Positions 42,496-54,740 of a DNA stretch of 64,000 nucleotides are shown one piece after another (the stretch's first letter is position 1; each line of letters starts with the position of its first letter). Made by a program: the position numbers and the translations under genes. The stretch comes from Lepidodermella squamata (Eukaryota; Gastrotricha): the NCBI GenBank assembly GCA_047495785.1, contig JBLDXI010000032.1, positions 3,720,001 to 3,784,000 of the forward strand, in the 5' to 3' direction. The notes under the pieces were generated by a model. It had not been told where the DNA came from. It worked only from the letters and a program-made list of their open reading frames with translations, and did no database searches.

Positions 42496-42861
42496 TCATT
42501 CATCGGTTGCTCGTCTTCGGGCGGTTCCTTTGAAGCTTGTAATTAACGGGCGGAAATAGCCGTCTTGCCAATTGATCATAAGACCGATTCCAACTATGCC
42601 GACGGCTAGAAAAGCGATGAGCAAGCCTACGACGATCATCAGCAGAGTGTTCGTCCTTTTCAGCGTGCGGTAAGTTTCCAGGCTGATGCCGTAGTCTATG
42701 GCACCACGGTCCAAACCTTCGGAGGCTACGACGGCAGGATGCACGGCGTGGTGGCTGCTAAAATGGCGTTTCGGGTTGTAGTAACTACGGCTTTTCCGAC
42801 TATCCGGTTGAACAGACAACATACCCGGAGGGTATGGATATGGCGAAAATCTCGTACTCAT
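42496..42861 (-). CDS. Small single-TM protein, unrecognised
   Basis: 121 residues from the ATG at 42861. A Tyr/Pro/Ser/His-rich N-terminal 65 residues (SPYPYPPGM, RKSRSYYNPKRHF) precedes one clear TM helix at about residues 74-96 (TLLMIVVGLLIAFLAVGIVG). A short tail ends RRRATDE. No cleavable signal, so a type II or tail-facing single-pass protein is likely. It is convergent with the GPCR, 78 bp apart. An acceptor-like TTTAG 6 bp before the ATG leaves room for an upstream exon. Function unknown. Confidence 0.55.
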   Translation of the reverse strand: MSTRFSPYPYPPGMLSVQPDSRKSRSYYNPKRHFSSHHAVHPAVVASEGLDRGAIDYGISLETYRTLKRTNTLLMIVVGLLIAFLAVGIVGIGLMINWQDGYFRPLITSFKGTARRRATDE

Positions 42862-43189
42862 GTTACCTAAACGTAAATTACAATATTATGAACAACACTT
42901 TTCGGCAGTTAAATTTGTAGTGATATTATTCTGGGAGAGGATATTAAACATTTTAGCTACCATGTAGAGAGTAAGCCAGAAACTTAATTCTGCGTGGAAA
43001 TTATAAAAAGGCTGCTTTTGTTTCAGTGTGTTACCTAAGAGTTTCACGAGATTTATTACGCTAAAAGGGCGACGAGTGTTAGGGATTGCAAATATTATGC
43101 TGTGGTAATAATAATGTAGGTGCAACACCGTCAAGAGCAGAGTGAACGTGACGCCTATTGTAAGCGCTGTAGTATTATGTTTATATGGC

Positions 43190-43500
43190 GACATATAATG
43201 CTTGTTGCTTGTATAAACGCATTCGTGTCAACGTTTCATTGAAACATCGGATTTTACGTAACCTATGAATCATTGGGTTGATAGTTAAAATGATCGCCAC
43301 GCCATTCTCGCGAATGATGCGTAAACGCGGTTGGTATAGTCGCGACATGGAGTGCTCTGATGATACGGCCTCATAGATGTACGGCTTGTCCCGTAGTGTG
43401 TAGCGATCGGCACAGATCGGCGTAGTTGGCTGAGGAGCGCGGCAACATTTATCCGACAACAGCTGTGCGCTTACGACAATTGTCCATTTGGTGCTGAATC
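43190..43500 (-). CDS. Possible internal exon of an unresolved minus-strand gene
   Basis: The minus frame 43500-43260 reads KWTIVVSAQLLSDKCCRAPQ and then ADRYTLRDKPYIYEAV..., with good amino-acid variety and no stops. It starts after an acceptor-like TTCAG and ends at a donor-like AG-GTTACG near 43260. I could not find a continuing exon in frame or a start codon, so gene structure and identity stay open. It could belong with the small TM protein downstream. Confidence 0.3.
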
Positions 43501-44909
43501 ATGTGAGCGACATTCAGCGAATTCGGCCTCGGTAAGGCCGGAATTTTGTAGGGAGTGCATTGCCTCGCCTGTTTGGTGTTTTTCATTATTGTTACCGTTA
43601 CCCGGTTATTGTAGTTGTATCGAGTATTGCAATTTCAATGGATGCCGTCCGACCCTGAAAAGCGAAGGTCCTGAACCGGTAATATTGCGTTGACAGCCTG
43701 AAATAACACGGTCTCAGTCGGCTCGGTACTGACAATCGGCATTGCTGCTCGCGGTGCCGTGGTGACTGACGCAGCGAGGCACCGGCGGAGCCGGTTTAGC
43801 AGCGGCTATGCCCTCAACGCGCAGTATGACGCCCAGGCTATCTCTAGAATGCAATGCTCCCGAAGTTGCACCCCGAAGTTGCCAACAACAAAACAATGGC
43901 GGGAGGAAGAAATCCTGCGGTGTTGAAACCAAAAATGATGGCAAGCGTTAATGTTGAGGCACCGGGAATGAAATGGTAGTGTTACGTAACGCGCTGGCAA
44001 AATATTACTCTTGGTTGAAGCTGTGTGAACACTAATCGGTATAAACAATACAAATTGCAATCGATAACGAAATGAATCAATGAGATTCGGTTAACTTGAG
44101 TTGGGAAGAACATTGCAATTTGCAATACTCGTCTGTTCTATCAACTGCACTTATTTTTTTCCTTGAGCAGGAACATCATGGTAAGATAATTTGATTAAAA
44201 CACTTCTATATTGACTACATGACTAGCACTTTGAAGACAGTCTGTGTCTGAGAAAACTTCGACAGCGACAAACTTTGAAAAACTTGTAAGACATTTCCTG
44301 CGCCAAACCATATCTGCTAATTGAACTGCAAATAATAGTAAAATATATTTATTTTAATTTATTATCTCAAAAATATAACTATTTATTAAATATCTGCGGT
44401 CTTGACTCTTTTATAATTAATCATATGCGCGCGCATATTTTTTGGTCAATGAATAAATAAATCCGGTTCTACTCTCCTTTTTTCAAGTCGTGGTTACATC
44501 AGATGGCTGAATCAGCCGTTTTTCGTGGCATTCGAATTTCTAGATCTGGGGATTTCATGTAGCTTTGGTGTGTTTGGCTTCTGGATCTGAAGTTTTGATT
44601 CCGAATTAAGACCCTGATGACAATTCTGAATTGTTCCGAGCTCGCTCGATCGTTTCAGCCTTTGTGCAGGAGGCTGGAGCCTGGCGATCGCCCGATCAGG
44701 ATGCATTTGAACCATCGCTGTGCAATTATGAGTATTTTGAGTGATTACCTCATCATATGAGTATTTTGCCTAATCCTGCAACAAAGTAATCTCTACCCTG
44801 ATGGCATTTCTTCGCAACCGGAAAATTGTTGCTCTTCTGAGCTTTCATATTTATTCTCCCCCTTCTGAAGTTTAGATTTCAATATAGTTATCGATTTTCA
44901 ATTGCTACT
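43501..44909. other. Spacer upstream of the ZNF598-like gene
   Basis: About 1.4 kb. Includes a GAATTCGGCC..GGCCGGAATT palindrome near 43520-43545. ORFs at 43714-44060 and 44512-44715 show no family features. No gene supported. Confidence 0.45.
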
Positions 44910-47715
44910 ATGGAGGCTGTATCTGCGTTCCACGGTGAAGATTGTCCACTCTGCAAAGATCAATATTCAATTGCTGCCTTGGGACCATGCGACCACCGGA
45001 TATGTTTCAAGTGTTCTGTAAGGCTACGTGTAGTCTGCGGTTCGAATGAATGTCCTCAGTGTCGCAAAGCTTCGGATCAGGTATGTTCAACTATCTTTAG
45101 ATGGGAATTATGCTATTGTTGTCCGATTTACTAGGTCATAATCACCAAATTTCCAGGAACCTTTATGTCTCTGGTCAGATCGATTGGTTTCCAGAAGAAA
45201 GGATTCCTTTACACCGAAGATGAGCTACTTCGAGACGTCGAAGATTTATTAGCAAACAAGTATGGATTTTTGACTGAGCAATTAATCTGTTAATAATTGT
45301 GTTACTCTAAAGGTGCATGTACTGCAAAGCTGGATTAGTATTTGGTTCATTCGAAGATTTGCGTAAACACGTAAACAAAGAACATCGGCTCCTCTACTGT
45401 GATTTCTGCTACGACAACCTCAAAGTAAATCGCATTGTCCATATTTCAGGATTGTCTAATATCTAACTCGTCGATCTAGTTATTTCCAACTGAGCGTAAA
45501 GCATATACTTCAGCTGCCTTGGTTGAACATCGCAGAAATGGTGACGCCGATGACAAAAGTTACCATGCTCACCCGCCTTGTCAGGTAAATTTATTGATTT
45601 GCTCGATAGATATCGTTTACGATTTTCCATTCCAGTTTTGCGACAACCAACGATACTTTGATGACGACACTCTGTATCGCCATTTGAAATCTGAGCATTT
45701 CTCCTGCCACTTGTGCGAAGCCTCTAATATATTTTTTAGGTGAGCAACTTTATTAATTTGTCTTTGCGATTGATCAAAAAGTAATTTTTAGCGATTATTT
45801 TGAACTCCGTCGTCATTTTGCTGCAAAGCACTACCTTTGTGAAGAAGGGAATTGCAGAGAACAGCGTTTTACAAACGCTTTCAGGTATTAATTGTCTCTT
45901 TCGATTATCACAGCCGTTTAATGTAAACTTCTTGACAGCAATGAGTTGGACTACAAGGGGCATCGTGCAGCCTTTCATGCACATCTTATGACGAAGGAAG
46001 AGCTTCGAGAGAATGCCAAGCTGGACCTTGCTGTATTTTCGCGCCTAAATCTGTCGCCAAATACCGCGCGCCGACAAATGCCTGAGCAAAATGGAGAGTT
46101 TGGTCGTGGAGCGAGGGATCGCGGCGAGCGAATTAGCAAGCACGAGAAGCGACTCCGTGAAATAAAGAAAGAGCGCGAGGCTTTGCATAGCGACGGTAAC
46201 GACAGCGATTCAGGCTTACCTGTGCGAGGTCCCAATCCAGCTAGTTTAGCGCCCACTGAATTCCCGGCGCTAGGCAATGACGCAGCGCCTGTAGTGAGTT
46301 CAAAAACGTCTCCATCGTCTACGAACAACAGCGCTGCTACTGCCAGTAAGACTGCCGAAGGTGATGCCAAGAGCGCAGCGGAGAGGATAGCTTTGACTAC
46401 TCGCACTCATAATGTTGGCAAAGTCCCTGTTAGAACTGAAGAAGACTTCCCAGAGTTGTGCTCTAGTGGATCATCTCGACCGATGGCAAAACAGGCGACT
46501 AGTTCTGCATGGAGTGGAGCTAGTAAGCCTAGCAGTGCGAAGTCATCATCAAGCAAACAGCGAATATCTTCGAGTGCTCGTCAGCAAATGCTTTTTCCGG
46601 TTCGCGATCCTGTCGTTGCTGCTCAACCGCCGCCGCCAAGTAAACCGGTGGAAACTGAGTCCAAAGCTTCTTCGGCAAAGTCAACTGCGAACGATCCAGT
46701 TATGGTTGTGGATAAAAAGGAGAAGAAGAAGGAAAAATCAATCCCTATTAACGCTTCAGCGACTGCTGTCAAGAAACCAAACACTGTTGCATCTAGTGAT
46801 TCCAGTGCTGCCAACTTGGACTTTCCACCACTCAGCTCTGCTGCAACCACTAAGAGCAGTCCTCTTACTATTGACGATTACGAGGAGCAATATTATGAGA
46901 AACTTGGCAAACAATCGGCGCGCGAGTCCGCTGTTGCTTCGAAACCGGAGAAGTCAACTAAATCCCCACCTCCAGGTTTTGCCGCTGTGGCAAAAGCCTC
47001 GGGATCAACTTCTGACCACCAAAGTCCCCCGGTTGCTGTATCAAAACAGCCCACTCCTGTGCAACGCGTGGAGAAGCCAAATTTGCAGTCGGCGGACGAT
47101 TTTCCCGACTTACCACTCGCCGCTCCACGAAAAGAACCTAAGCGAAAAGCTCCTCCTCCGGGATTTTCGATTATTGTACCTAGTGCGCCTGTGGGGCCTG
47201 AGCCGAGCCCGGAACCTAAAACTGCGCCTCGTCCAAGCCCCATTGTTTTCTGGAAAGTTCCTGACTATGAAAAGCGGAACACCACGCTGCAAAATGCGAT
47301 TTCCAAGAATTTGAACGCCAAATCATTGGATGAGTTTCGGGCTGTTTCACGACGTTTTCGGGACGGAATTTTGCCAGCGTTCGACTTCTTGTCGAAATGC
47401 GTTGATTTGTTTCCACGGAAGCAGCTTGGCTTTATATTGAGTGAAATGATCGTGTTACTGCCTGATGTTCGGAAACAACAGGCATTGTACGACGGTGTTT
47501 CTGCTGACTCTTTGTTGACCACTCTGGTGCCTCATTTGCTGGCAAGTTGCGCCACATGCGGCCAAGTTGTATCATCTCGAGATTTGGCGCTTCATCGTAC
47601 GCAGAGCCACACTACTGTATCCGGCTTATCAGCCAATGGCTTGCCAATTGGGGACGAGGACCCTAGTAGAATAAAAATAGACCTCTCGAATTATGTACTA
47701 AGCAACGCCGGCTGA
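44910..47715 (+). CDS. ZNF598: ZNF598/Hel2-like E3 ubiquitin ligase, 7 exons
   Basis: Exons 44910-45080, 45135-45259, 45313-45424, 45480-45584, 45636-45739, 45792-45884 and 45939-47715, all in frame, 828 residues. An N-terminal RING (CPLC, then GPCDHRICFKC, then CPQC) is followed by the family's run of C2H2-type fingers (CMYCKAG..HVNKEH, CDFCYD, FCDNQ..HLKSEH, CHLC, YLCEEGNC). A long disordered Ser/Lys/Pro-rich region with two PPPGF motifs follows. In ZNF598 such motifs bind the GYF domain of GIGYF. A final finger CATCGQVVSSRDLALHRTQSH comes near the end. Known role: ubiquitinates 40S proteins on collided ribosomes and, with GIGYF-4EHP, represses their mRNA; cytosolic. Confidence 0.9.
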
Positions 47716-48082
47716 CAAGCTACTCAGCACTTCAAATGAGCCTTTATTTGCATGATCACCATCCACACGCCGCATTGCAATTGCCATCCCATGCTGAAAA
47801 GCTTAAGCGCGAATGTAACTGTAAAACTCAGCAGTGATTCACTGTTTAAATAGTTCTAAAGTTGCTCTAATCTTCTTGCATTGCTATGGTAACTTGTGAT
47901 AAAATAATATTATTGGTTCAGAGGGTTACCACGTCTTTGTGCAGCATCCGGTTTACGGGAAAACAATGCAAATCAAAATAATTAATCAGTTTTTATTCTT
48001 TTTTAGAATTTTCTTTATTTAATACTGTTGGACGACCTCTCGCCTTCATTTAATTTTCCTCAATCAGTGTGTATGTTGTGAA
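47716..48082. other. Spacer between ZNF598-like and IPMK-like genes
   Basis: 367 bp, 3' UTR of one gene and promoter of the next on the same strand. No distinct site identified. Confidence 0.5.
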
Positions 48083-51000
48083 ATGTTGGCGGGAGGAGCA
48101 GAGAAAGAAGGCGAATCGCCGCCATCCCTTTCATCGAGTGAATCAAAGATAGCAGATTGCCAATCCTCCGTTCTCATGTCACCGCCTTCCGAAGACTATC
48201 CCGAGCATATCCTATCAAATTTTTCGTGCCTTAATTCGTCATTTTCGGCAACTTTCAATGGTATCGAGCTCAATGCCTGCTCAACAAGCGTAAAAACAGA
48301 AACGACGTTAGTGATTCCGCAGGTCAGTTTCAAGCTAATCTAGCAAAAGCGAGCCTATTTGATTTTCTTGTAGGGTACTAAACCTCTCGAGCATCAAGTG
48401 GGAGGGCATTTGTATCGGAACGGTAAAGTTGGCTTTTTGGCCGATCCCGAGCCTGGAATTGTGTTGAAACCTATTCAAAGCTTTCCGCGGGGCATGATCG
48501 AATGTGCGTTTTACTCGCGCGCCTTTGCGCCTGACTGTCCCGACGAGGTGTTGGTGTCGCTGCGGCAATTCATGCCTCGCTTTCACGGCGTTGTGCACAT
48601 TCCGGAAAACGGCGTGAACTACATGCGGCTGGAGGACGCGACATCGCTGGTTCCACAACCGGCTGCTATAATGGACGTGAAAATGGGCAGACACACGTGG
48701 GACCCTCGCGCAACGCCTGAGAAGCGAAAGCGGGCAGACAGCAAGTATCCGTACGCAGCACAAATCGGTTTCCAAATCACTGGTTTCAGGGTAGGTGTCT
48801 TTTATGGGTTGTTGATCCTCATTAATATTTATTGCTATTTTCTTTTCAGACCCGAGTGAAAGACGCTGAAAATGACGACTTCAAAACCGAACATTTCTAC
48901 TCGGAGTACACTCGCAAAATCACCCCAGATGAACTTATTCCTAAAGGTAAGCGAATTGATAGCGCAAATTGACGCAAATTATTTCGGGCAAACACTGTTT
49001 TCGGTATTCGTTTTTCCCCACTTGCACCACTTCGCCTCAAAACTACATATCGGATGACTTGCGACGTAAGGGACCGGCGGTACTAGCATATATTTTTATA
49101 CACCTATCACAACGTTATGTTGCTTTTGTTTACAATTGCGGTACGGTTACATTCGACATCATCTTCGGTTTAAGGGCTATAAAATGATCATTTGCTGCGA
49201 TTTTGCGTCTTGGATTCTTAGAGAACAAACAGCAATGCGGCTTCTTTATCAATCGTTCGTCTAATTCTTCGAAGTTTTCTCTCTTCTTTTCGTAAAGTCT
49301 TTAATTGAAGTAGCTGTGATCTGTTTCCGATCATTCTAATTTTCAAACCCGCTTCAAAATAATTGAAAATGAGCAGATGAAATGAAATTGAGCGATTTAG
49401 CGACTCGGGAATGGGAAAGTTTTACCCCTTTTCCTACGAAATCGTATTGCGCCACACGTGCCAGAAAATGTCTGAAGTCCACAATATAATTTGATTTTTA
49501 AAAGTTGTAATGTTTACCACAATTGCTGTCAACGGTCCCGTATTGGCACTAGAAAACGTTTTTCAGCGAATTGTAACAGTTTAGGATGAGTGTTGGAAGC
49601 AAACACAGATGATTGCTGTCGAAATATCGATGACTCCATCCGATGGATTAAGCTGCCGTTTTTCTGCTTTTCGAACACATTTCGATATTTAATTTCTTGA
49701 CAGGTTTTGTTAATAGTTATTGAGAATTTCCATAATAATAGCAATCGTCGTCTCATTCGACAGGTGAACATTTACCCTTTAAATTTCCCCTTCGTCAGTA
49801 CTTAACCATTTTCTCGCCTCACAGCACTCAGTTTTGACCCAAGGATACAATTGCGAGCGAAGCTAGCTTTGACTAACGGTATTTTCACGTATTTTTGGCT
49901 GAAAATAATCTAATATAGGCTGGTTTTCGGGTCACGATAAGGAATCTCTCCGCGGGTCACTAGTGAACTTTGCCAATTTACCTTTTACATTACATCACCT
50001 TATATGCGTTTAACGTCGGCATATAATTTCACCTCATGATATTTGAGCCGAGGCTCGGCTTTTAGCCTCGCGCGGCAGTGTTGAGGGAGGGCCGCGCTCA
50101 CATGGCGATATCCATGTGAGCGCAGCAAAATAAGCAAACCGCAGCTTGTCCCAAATAAGCATCCACAATTACCGCTCTTGTCCGGAATAGCAAGCCTGGA
50201 ACGCATGTGGGACGGGCTGTTTTCATTGTTTCGGGCGCGCGCGCTGACGCAACGGTAGCGCGTATGTGCGCGCGCAAGGTGTCAAATTATAGCGGACTCA
50301 TCTGACTATAATGTCCACAAAAATTGTCTAAGCAACGCTCGACTTGGATGATCTGAATTAATTTTACGAAAACGCATCGAATTTTGTCCCAAATTGTGCG
50401 ACTTCACCCTAGTTATTCAAATTTAACACTTAATTAGTGTCCAATACATATTGACATTCTTTGTTTTGAAATGGAAGAAAACAGCTAAACCAAAGCAGGA
50501 TGAGTCGCCATCACTGCTCCGTAGTCGTTAGCGTCGTTGAATAACTCGGATTCGGGCTTGTTCGCGTCAGTTACTGACAGTTGACGGGTGATGACAAGTT
50601 TGCTTTCCCTCTTCACTCACATAAAAACTCTCCTTTTGCCTTCTTTTCTCACTATTCATCTTTTAACTGACGTAAATAAGCCCAAATCTGAGTTATTCAA
50701 CGACGCTAACGCTCCCATTTCTGTGGCTTGTTATGTTAGTTATCGTTAGTTAGTTAGCTATAGATACCCAATTGAGTATTGCCGTCATCTATTCTTGAAA
50801 ATTGTTACTTCATTTCAGTTGTAAGTAATACATTTTCAGAAAACTTAAAATACCGCTTGTTTCCTAATTGCGACACTTTAAAAACTATCCGCTAACTTCC
50901 AGAGTTTGGAGATTCTATAATTTTTCCTAGAACTTTCTATTTAGAACGGGTCTTTTCTAAAATAGTCAGTAATGATTCATTAAATTCTGAATGCGATATC

Positions 51001-52296
51001 TCTCGAAGCTATTAAAGTATAGTAATAGTGCATCCTATTAGCTGCTGTATTAAATTTTAAATTCTGCATTGTTGATAGGATTATTTTACTTCAACATTTA
51101 CTCGAAGTCACCTCTTTAGTAATAACTGTTTGGACATAGGATACTGATTGGGAATCGGAAATGTTAAATTGGCGAAATTCCGGTCGCAACAGGTCGCTAC
51201 TATACTTTTTGCTGGGTGCTAGCTATTTCGGTATATTCAACCTGTTATCGCCATTTTTGTTGAAACAAAATGTGATGAATTATTCTCTTGGTTTTACTTC
51301 CTTTATTCATTTTCGATTATTTCGGTGCGTTGAAAATAAAGATGCACGGCAACGGGTCACGGCAGCTCGTTTTTGCTACCTGTGAAATCTTCAATCGAAG
51401 AATTACACAAAAGCGCGAGAGAACTTATTAAAATTCGCGAGAAAGAATTATAGAAAGGATAGGCGAAGAAGCTGAATTCCTCTTTTCTCTTCAAGAGTCC
51501 AAGAACGCAAGATAGCAATTGCAGCTAATGGCAATTTTATAGCCCTTGAACCCAAGATAGTAATTTTGGATGCAACCGCTCCGCAATTGTAAACACCGCA
51601 ATATAGCACTCAACCGGTCGTGTCTTCATAATGTCGAAGGATTTCAACCGTCGACATCTAATTTACTTCGTAGCGCAGCTCAGGGGTGATCTCAATGAGA
51701 CATTCATTACTTGAAAAATGCACCAGTAAAGAAATTCTATTAAAATTTTCCCAAGCATACATGCCTGACTGAATTTGATGCGTCATTCTATAATAATAGC
51801 TGCAATTCCTGCCTGCGAAACGCACCTTCTAAGCTGTGGACCTTTTTTTACAAACTGGCACGCATTTCATTTTTCACGCATTCTTTTGCATTTGGAACGG
51901 TTGGGCAGAAATTGATGTTAAAAGTGTCCGAACTAAGACCATTATATTATATTAGCCAAGTGGTGCCGTTAAATTAAACTCTGTTTTTTTCTTTCAGCTT
52001 TCCGTGTATTTTTCGGCGGCGATCACCTGCGGCGCCGCTGTGTGGAGAGGACGATTGAGCGGCTAGTTCTAATCGGCGATTGGTTCCGATCGCAGCGCAG
52101 TTTCTGTTTCTATTCATCGTCGCTGTTGCTTGTTCACGAAGCCGGCGACGCAAGCAGCGAGGCGGCCGACGTTAAACTGGTGGACTTCGCGCACGTGTAC
52201 GCTGCCAATGGTGCACTCGATGAAAACTTCCTGCACGGCCTCGACACGCTTGTGGTCTACCTGAAGCGCTTGCTGGACGAGAGTAGTTTAGCCTAG
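48083..52296 (+). CDS. IPMK: Inositol polyphosphate multikinase, 4 exons
   Basis: Exons 48083-48322, 48374-48790, 48850-48946 and 51998-52296; 350 residues. The Ser-rich N-terminus is followed by the IPK catalytic core. HQVGGH and VLKPI bear the ATP-binding Lys. PAAIMDVKMGRHTWDP is the PxxxDxKxG inositol-binding motif. QIGFQITGFR, SSSLLLVHE (SSLL motif) and VKLVDFAHV (metal-binding D-F) complete it. Length and the HLRRRCVERTIERL segment fit IPMK better than IP6K or IP3K. It makes InsP4/InsP5 from Ins(1,4,5)P3 and can act on PIP2, in nucleus and cytosol. Introns 1 and 2 are 51 and 59 bp, while intron 3 is 3051 bp. Confidence 0.9.
48947..51997 (+). other. Unusually long intron 3 of the IPMK-like gene
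   Basis: GTAAGC..TTTCAG intron of 3051 bp, about sixty times the local norm. It holds a CGCTCACATGG-CGATAT-CCATGTGAGCG stem-loop (50094-50121), a GC-rich GCGCGC block near 50230-50275 and the 186 bp TIR element at 50526-50711. ORFs inside (for example 49529-49771 and 51161-51385) look like chance. Confidence 0.75.
50526..50711. mobile_element. 186 bp MITE with 47 bp terminal inverted repeats
   Basis: The left arm 50526-50572 begins CGTTAGCGTCGTTGAATAAC. The right arm 50665-50711 is its reverse complement with about five mismatches. The centre is AT-rich and non-coding. It lies in intron 3 of the IPMK-like gene. The outer 26 bp are nearly perfect, which suggests relatively recent insertion. 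No clear target duplication was seen. Confidence 0.75.
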
Positions 52297-53250
52297 TCTC
52301 TTCAGATGACAGCTTGGTATTTTTTTAACGTCAGACACTCTATTTTTTGTGATGAAAACTGCATCGGGCGCTACTATATCTATACACATATTTTCGACAC
52401 TGCTCGCTGGAAGATTTAAATGGTTGCTTTTGGCTCTGACACCCGGTCTCGCTGTAACTAAGTTCTACATCCATTACTCTGCATACTATGTATTTTCTTC
52501 ACGTTGACGCTTATTGTTAATGCCTATTTTGCGCCGACTTTTGAGGTGCAGCAACAAACGCTAGTTGTTTGCTGTCGATATTTTTCATGCGTGTAATTGC
52601 TGCGGATCTATACTTACTACCTTGGTCGCATTCCACTAACTGGCGTAGTACTCCTCCAGTTATTCTGCGCTGTTTATGAGTTATTCTGTCAGCTTCCAGG
52701 TTCTTGACTGCGCGGCCGCGTCAAATATCGCATGTAAACAGGTCATAAAACCTCCCGTCTGGCTACATATTTCTCGCACAGCCCTCGTTAATTGTGCGCT
52801 CACTGCTTCGGCTCACGGATTTCCCGCTTATTTTCTTCTTGTGCGTCAACCATCTGCGTGTCTGCGAAAAATTAACGTATTGATACAATGTAATCTCGAA
52901 CTTGATGTTGTTCCACCACTATTCCATTTTGGAAAAACTGCTGTGCGTTGCGCTAAGATGAGGTCGTACGAGCTACTTCGACACTTGATGAGTTGACGCC
53001 CTGTGATTGAAGAGTAAACTATATTAATTTCAACTCTCGACCCAAGCTCTTTGAGGATTTATTGCCGCCCAAATCACGTTTACGTTGTTGCCTTTTGAAG
53101 CTTTCGACCACATTATAATACGTAACCGATTGTTGAGCAACGTGCCATTGTACACGGGAAGATACACCTATACGGAGATAATAAAATATTTTCACTTCCT
53201 AGGTTGTTGAGATTATACATTTTGGTGGTTGTTACATTTTACCGCGGCAA
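52297..53250. other. Spacer between IPMK-like and caspase genes
   Basis: 954 bp. A 106-codon ORF at 52676-52996 has no homologous motif and is probably chance. IPMK 3' UTR and caspase promoter must lie here, but no signal stands out. Confidence 0.45.
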
Positions 53251-54452
53251 ATGGACCCTGTAGGCTCGGAAAATGACTCAGTTGTTGATGCTGCGCAGAC
53301 ATCACCCGAATTCGAGGACGCTGGCGATGCTCGGCTGTTCGGGCTGGGGAAGTCGTCGAAAAAAGCCGGAAAAGACAACGACGACGCTGTCGTGACTGGG
53401 GAGCGCCCTAAATTGATAGAATCTGCTGCTCAGCAAACGCGGCCGGCTGTGAAGCCTGCGCCCCCGCCGCCGAAATTCACGTTCGACGACTCGGTGTATT
53501 TTTACAGGATGGCTCACGCGAAAAGGGGCATTGCGCTAGTGCTGAATTACGAGCAATACTCGCCGAGCCGGCATGATCACGCATCGACGCGGCGAGGCAG
53601 CTCTGTCGACGCGGCGAACCTGGTTGCAACATTCACTCACCTGGGTTTCGACACGCGGCGCTTCGACAACCTGACGACGATCGAGACTCTGGCAGTGCTG
53701 CGCGACGTGGCGTTGATGGACCACACGCACCACGACTGCCTCGCAATTGCTGTGTTGTCACACGGCGACCAAGGCCCTGGCGGCGAGACCGTGTTTTACA
53801 CCTACGACAAAACACTGCGCATAACCGACGATCTGGTTTCACGGTTTACGGGTTCGCGATGCGAATCACTTCGCGCTAAACCTAAGCTCTTCTTCGTCCA
53901 GGCGTGCCAGGTTCGATATTGACGATGAAATGAAAGCAACTTTTTTCACGGGTAAATTTCAGGGCGCTAAGACTGACCAGGGCGTTTACGTCGAGCTTCA
54001 CGATTCGAACGGGAATGGCCACAACGGCAACGGCAACGGCAACGGCCACGATATGAATGGCCATGCCATGCCGAAAACTGTGCACATTCCGGACGAGGCT
54101 GACGTTTTGATCGCGTATTCAACGCCGCCAGGTGAGTTGCCAGGTTTCGATACGCTTCATTGACCATGCTTTTTTTCTTGCATCAGGTTACTACTCGTGG
54201 CGCAACGAAACTGAAGGCTCTTGGTTCATCAACGAGCTGTGCTCTTCGCTGGGCCGCTGGGCTTTCGACCTGGATATCACTCAGCTGCTGACGCGCGTGT
54301 GCCACAACGTAGCCGTCGGCTATGCGTCGCGCTCCTCCGACCCGCGCATGTCCAACATGAAGCAATGCCCGACGTTTGTGTCGCGCCTCACCAAGCAGCT
54401 CAAGTTTCCGCCGCCTGTCGATGGCGATCGAGACACAGCCGCACCCCAGTGA
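53251..54452 (+). CDS. Effector-type caspase, 3 exons
   Basis: Exons 53251-53910, 53963-54131 and 54187-54452; 364 residues. A prodomain of about 85 acidic/Pro-rich residues contains no CARD or DED that I can see. The p20 part has KRGIALVLNYEQY, the Arg of TRRGSSVDAANL, catalytic His in LSHGD and catalytic Cys in QACQG. A linker then carries Asn-Gly-His repeats (about 20 residues), followed by p10 with ADVLIAYSTPPGYYSWRN and SWFINELC, the substrate pocket. A 52 bp phase-0 intron splits QACQ from G. The pentapeptide has Gln instead of the common Arg. It cleaves proteins after Asp in apoptosis; the short prodomain favours an executioner role. Confidence 0.92.
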
Positions 54453-54734
54453 GATTGAAGCAGCCGCAGCCGTGTCGTGTTACGGAGAACTGTATTGTAG
54501 CAATTCGGTATTCTCTAAGAATGCGTCGTTATATAGCAAAAGACATTTTTGTGATTTCACTGTTCAAATGATTTCTCAAACTGCTTGCCTCAGTTTTTAA
54601 ACGAATTCTAGTGATGTAACTTTCAATCAAGTCGAAGGCTATCCTCGTCCTTGCTCATGCCCGCAACCAATGAAACGTGCTTCTTTATTATTTATCATGA
54701 CAGACGGTATTTAATGGAGGTGAAATTCAGGTTT

Positions 54735-54740
54735 AATAAA
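54735..54740 (+). terminator. Polyadenylation signal AATAAA, caspase gene
   Basis: Hexamer about 285 bp after the caspase stop, in an AT-rich context. Confidence 0.45.

Noticed and set aside
46412-47314. 300-codon ORF in another frame
   Set aside because: Shadow of the last ZNF598 exon; Leu/Arg-rich composition typical of a frame shift over Ser/Lys-rich coding DNA.
51161-51385. 74-codon ORF within the IPMK intron
   Set aside because: Aromatic-rich AT-driven text with no family features.
52676-52996. 106-codon ORF between IPMK and caspase
   Set aside because: No recognisable domain and no conserved neighbour; probably UTR/intergenic chance.
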